In this document: positions 61,040 through 64,000 of the stretch, one piece after another | How the letters are laid out: every line of letters starts with the position of its first letter | Position numbering within the stretch: the stretch's first letter is position 1 | Origin: Flavobacterium aquatile LMG 4008 = ATCC 11947 | Lineage (GTDB): Bacteria; Bacteroidota; Bacteroidia; Flavobacteriales; Flavobacteriaceae | Length of the DNA: 64,000 nt | Direction of reading: 5' to 3' | NCBI RefSeq assembly: GCF_000757385.1 | Contig: NZ_JRHH01000005.1 | Coordinates: forward strand, 124,001-188,000 | Position numbers and translations under genes: made by a program | The notes under the pieces: model-generated | The model's input: only the letters and a program-made list of their open reading frames with translations | What the model was told of the DNA's origin: nothing | The model's database searches: none

Positions 61040-63871
61040 ATGAGAAAAATTCTTTCATCACTATTTCTAATCACTTCAATAGTTTCCTTCGGACAAAATT
61101 ACCACAAATACGTCAACCCAATGATTGGAACTGGCGGACACGGACATACGTATCCTGGAGCAACAGTTCCGTTTGGAATGGTGCAACTTTCTCCAGATAC
61201 TAGAATTGATGGAAGTTGGGATGGATGTTCGGGTTATCATCACGACGATTCTGTGATTTACGGATTTTCTCACACGCATTTAAACGGAACTGGTTGCACC
61301 GATTATGGAGATATCATGCTAATGCCAACTATGGACGAACCAAATTTCGACCCAAAAGAATATGGTTCTAAATTCTCTCATTCGAATGAAAAAGCAACTG
61401 CTGGATTTTATTCTGTAAAGTTAGATAAGCACAATATTGATGTCAATTTAACCACTTCAACTCGTGTTGGATTTCATCAATATGTCTTTAATAATACTGG
61501 TCAAGCCAATTTAATTCTCGATTTAAATCATAGAGATAAATTGCTATATGGCGATATAAAAATTATTGATAATAAAACCATTGAAATTCTAAGAAGAAGT
61601 GAAGCTTGGGCAAAAGATCAATACGTTTATGCTCGAATAGAATTTGATAAACCGATGCAAATTTCTAAAACTGAAGCCAATCAAGAAAACAAAAAAGACT
61701 TTTATTCAGGAACTGTTGTAAAAGTGAGTTTTTCGAAGCAAGTTAAAAAAGGCGAGAAAATTTCTGTAAAAGTGTCGCTTTCGCCAACAAGTTATGAAGG
61801 AGCAAAATTGAATATGTCAGAAATAAAAGATTGGGATTTCAATAAAGTTAAAAAAGAAGCTGAACAACTTTGGGACAAGCAATTATCTAAAATAGAAATT
61901 ACAGAATCTGATAAAGATAAACTAGCAATTTTCTACACGGCTTTATATCACACAATGGTTCAACCAAATATCGCTCAAGATATCGATGGAAAATACCGCG
62001 GAAGAGATAACAAAGTTCACAATGGCGAAGGATTCGATTATTATTCGGTATTCTCTCTTTGGGATACTTTTCGTGCGGCAAATCCACTTTATACTTTAAT
62101 CGAAAAGAAACGTACTGCCGATTTTATAAATACGTTTCTAAAACAATACGAACAAGGCGGACGATTACCTGTTTGGGAATTAGCGTCCAATGAAACCGAT
62201 TGTATGATTGGTTATCATTCGGTTTCGGTTATGGCAGATGCTATGGCAAAAGGAATTACTGGTTTCGATTACGAAAAAGCATTTGAAGCGGCCAAACATT
62301 CGGCTATGTTAGATCATTTAGGATTGGATGCTTATAAAAAACAAGGTTTTATTTCGATGGACGACGAGCACGAAAGCGTTTCTAAAACGTTGGAATATGC
62401 TTATGACGATTGGTGTATTGCCCAAATGGCCCAGATTTTAAATAAAACTGAAGACTTTAATTATTTCATGAAACGATCTCAAAGTTGGAAGAACATTTTC
62501 GATTGGAATACCGGTTTTATGCGACCAAAGAAAAATGGCGGATGGGATAAACCATTTGACCCAAGAGAAATCAATAATAATTATACCGAAGGTAATTCGT
62601 GGCAATATTCGTTTTTTGTGCCTCAAGATATTCCTGGAATGATTGATGCGTATGGTGGAAACGAAAAATTTGAAGCCAAACTTGATGAAATGTTCAACAG
62701 TGAAAGCAAAACAACAGGAAGAGAACAAGCCGATGTAACTGGATTAATAGGGCAATATGCACATGGAAACGAACCAAGTCATCACATGGCGTATTTGTAC
62801 AACTACATTGGAAAACCTGAGAAAACCGCCGAAAAAGTACATTACATTTTAAATAATTTTTACAAAAATTCACCAGATGGATTAATAGGAAACGAAGACT
62901 GCGGACAAATGAGTGCGTGGTATGTTTTGAGTTCAATTGGTTTATATCAAGTGACTCCAGGACAAAAATATTTTAATACGGTTGAGCCAATTTTTAAAAA
63001 TAGTAGAATATTGTTAAATGAAAGTTCAATTAAAGTAATACCAAAATTTGAGAAAGGAGAATATTTTGTAGATTTTAATCTATTAAATCCAATTAAAGCT
63101 TTAGAACATAATGCTTTTGGTTATGATTACTTAATTGTACCTGTAATTCATGCAGAAAATAAATCTTTTAAAGATAAACTTACAATTTCATTAAGTAATA
63201 AAGATAATTTAGAGATGTATTATTATATAGAAGATTTGGCAGGTAATCGAACAGATCGTTTTCAAATGTATTTAAAACCTCTTACAATTTCTAATTCATC
63301 TAAAGTATTTGCTCTTACATTGCCTAAAAGATTAGTTGAGTCTAAACCAAATAGTTCTAGTCAAATGGTAAGTGCAACCTATTTCAAAAAACCAAACAAT
63401 TACACCATCAACATAAAATCTACTTACAATCCGCAATATCATGCTGGAGGAAAAGATGGTTTGTTAGACGGAATTAATGGATCCACGAACTGGAGAAAAG
63501 GCGATTGGCAAGGATATCAAAGTCAAGATTTTGAAGCCATTGTTGATTTGCAAAACCTAAAAGAAGTATCCAATTTTAGTGCAACGTTTCTACAAGACCA
63601 ACGTTCTTGGATATTAATGCCAACCAAAGTTGAATATTATAGTTCGACGGATAATATCAATTTCACATTAATAACTTCGGTTGCCAATGATGTTGATACC
63701 AGAAGAGACGAAAACATTATTAAAGATTTCAATTTCAAATCAGCAAAACCAATTAATGCAAGATACATAAAAGTGAAAGCTTACAATTTCGGCAGACTTC
63801 CAGAATGGCATATTGGCTATCATGACAAAGGCGAAGCATTTATTTTTATAGACGAAATAACAATAAAATAA
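61040..63871 (+). CDS. GH92 family alpha-mannosidase with C-terminal discoidin-like domain
   Basis: GH92 enzymes are calcium-dependent exo-acting alpha-mannosidases, mostly active on alpha-1,2-linked mannan or N-glycan ends. The 943 residues start with a signal (IVSFGQN) and the family opening YVNPMIGTGGHGHTYPGATVPFGMVQLSPD. The catalytic domain holds SLWDTFRAANPLYTL, and IGNEDCGQMSAWYVLSSIGLY with the catalytic Glu. The last ~150 residues form a discoidin/F5-8C-like domain (DGLLDGINGSTNWRKGDWQG), which may bind carbohydrate. It is probably exported to the surface or periplasm. Confidence 0.93.
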   Translation: MRKILSSLFLITSIVSFGQNYHKYVNPMIGTGGHGHTYPGATVPFGMVQLSPDTRIDGSWDGCSGYHHDDSVIYGFSHTHLNGTGCTDYGDIMLMPTMDEPNFDPKEYGSKFSHSNEKATAGFYSVKLDKHNIDVNLTTSTRVGFHQYVFNNTGQANLILDLNHRDKLLYGDIKIIDNKTIEILRRSEAWAKDQYVYARIEFDKPMQISKTEANQENKKDFYSGTVVKVSFSKQVKKGEKISVKVSLSPTSYEGAKLNMSEIKDWDFNKVKKEAEQLWDKQLSKIEITESDKDKLAIFYTALYHTMVQPNIAQDIDGKYRGRDNKVHNGEGFDYYSVFSLWDTFRAANPLYTLIEKKRTADFINTFLKQYEQGGRLPVWELASNETDCMIGYHSVSVMADAMAKGITGFDYEKAFEAAKHSAMLDHLGLDAYKKQGFISMDDEHESVSKTLEYAYDDWCIAQMAQILNKTEDFNYFMKRSQSWKNIFDWNTGFMRPKKNGGWDKPFDPREINNNYTEGNSWQYSFFVPQDIPGMIDAYGGNEKFEAKLDEMFNSESKTTGREQADVTGLIGQYAHGNEPSHHMAYLYNYIGKPEKTAEKVHYILNNFYKNSPDGLIGNEDCGQMSAWYVLSSIGLYQVTPGQKYFNTVEPIFKNSRILLNESSIKVIPKFEKGEYFVDFNLLNPIKALEHNAFGYDYLIVPVIHAENKSFKDKLTISLSNKDNLEMYYYIEDLAGNRTDRFQMYLKPLTISNSSKVFALTLPKRLVESKPNSSSQMVSATYFKKPNNYTINIKSTYNPQYHAGGKDGLLDGINGSTNWRKGDWQGYQSQDFEAIVDLQNLKEVSNFSATFLQDQRSWILMPTKVEYYSSTDNINFTLITSVANDVDTRRDENIIKDFNFKSAKPINARYIKVKAYNFGRLPEWHIGYHDKGEAFIFIDEITIK

Positions 63872-63904
63872 ATTATTTAGATTTCTCAAATTTGTTTAAT
63901 CTGT

Positions 63905-63968
63905 GTTCAAATAAAATCCGCGAGAATCCGCGTTTTCACGAAGTGAATCCGTTTCATCCGCGTCTCAA
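63905..63968. repeat. Imperfect ATCCGCG repeat before the last gene
   Basis: AATCCGCG occurs twice close together (from AAAATCCGCGAGAATCCGCG) and again as ATCCGTTTCATCCGCG, with CACGAAGTGAATCC between. Such tracts are dispersed in many bacterial intergenic regions. Nothing else is visible in 63872-63973. Confidence 0.55.
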
Positions 63969-63973
63969 AAATC

Positions 63974-64000
63974 ATGAAAATAGCCTTAATCCAAACCGAA
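63974..64000 (+). CDS. Start of a nitrilase-family amidohydrolase (truncated by window end)
   Basis: Nine codons, MKIALIQTE, begin at the ATG 63974 and run off the window. This opening is typical of carbon-nitrogen hydrolases (omega-amidase-like). The call rests on nine residues only. Confidence 0.4.

Noticed and set aside
1..64000. CRISPR arrays, prophage, transposases, restriction-modification, abortive infection or toxin-antitoxin systems
   Set aside because: No regularly spaced repeats, transposase motifs or known defence domains were seen in any coding region; the helicase-nuclease pair fits AddAB repair better than a defence system.

Overview
The window looks like a chromosomal segment of a Flavobacterium-type member of the Bacteroidota. 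It is AT-rich, its promoters fit the flavobacterial pattern (TTG near -33, TAnnTTTG near -7), upstream regions mostly lack Shine-Dalgarno sequences, and family-typical genes are present: an acpP-fabF-rnc-IPExxxVDY-pyk operon, an OmpA protein with thrombospondin type 3 repeats, a three-gene sdhCAB operon, GH92, and lipoproteins with CKKA/CSND-type lipoboxes. No rRNA, tRNA, CRISPR array, transposase, prophage or recognisable defence island was seen.

Layout. 1-3.2 kb: the end of lspA, a 5-formyltetrahydrofolate cyclo-ligase gene, an unknown gene, a broken second copy of the cyclo-ligase, and a PLP-dependent decarboxylase. 3.4-9.1 kb: uvrC, a patatin/beta-barrel outer-membrane protein, and an amino-acid permease. 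9.3-15.4 kb: aromatic amino-acid breakdown (homogentisate dioxygenase, 4-hydroxyphenylpyruvate dioxygenase, tryptophan 2,3-dioxygenase) with a DUF3108 protein and an M23 peptidase. 15.5-25.7 kb: pgi, a TonB-dependent receptor, RlpA-like and CYTH proteins, a Gcr-type membrane protein, dinB and a PAS protein. 25.7-29.8 kb: a small accessory patch with two related lipoproteins, a membrane-anchored AraC-type regulator and a Bax-inhibitor-1 protein, each lipoprotein segment lying between direct repeats. 29.9-34.3 kb (minus strand): acpP-fabF-rnc-IPExxxVDY-pyk, with purN divergent. 35-41.8 kb: rnhA, a PfkB kinase, a long PurF-like protein, two tandem small-RNA-like units and superoxide dismutase. 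41.8-50.5 kb: an AddA-like/AddB-like helicase-nuclease pair with kbl and ompA between them. 50.6-56 kb: hydrolase, DUF1398, aminopeptidase P, a Crp-like regulator, ChaN-like and other lipoproteins. 56.2-59.9 kb: sdhCAB. 60-64 kb: a secreted EEP-family enzyme, a GH92 alpha-mannosidase and the start of a nitrilase-family gene.

The most interesting unexplained structure is at 39.7-40.03 kb: two tandem units of about 73 nt, each with its own promoter, sharing a nearly identical 47-48-nt head and ending in terminator hairpins of unrelated sequence. Next come a further promoter-to-terminator unit at 12.24-12.35 kb, a terminator-like hairpin inside the first codons of rnc, palindromic intergenic elements (three of one family and one of a second), and repeat-flanked lipoprotein segments. 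Family assignments rest on motif recognition only; no database search was run.
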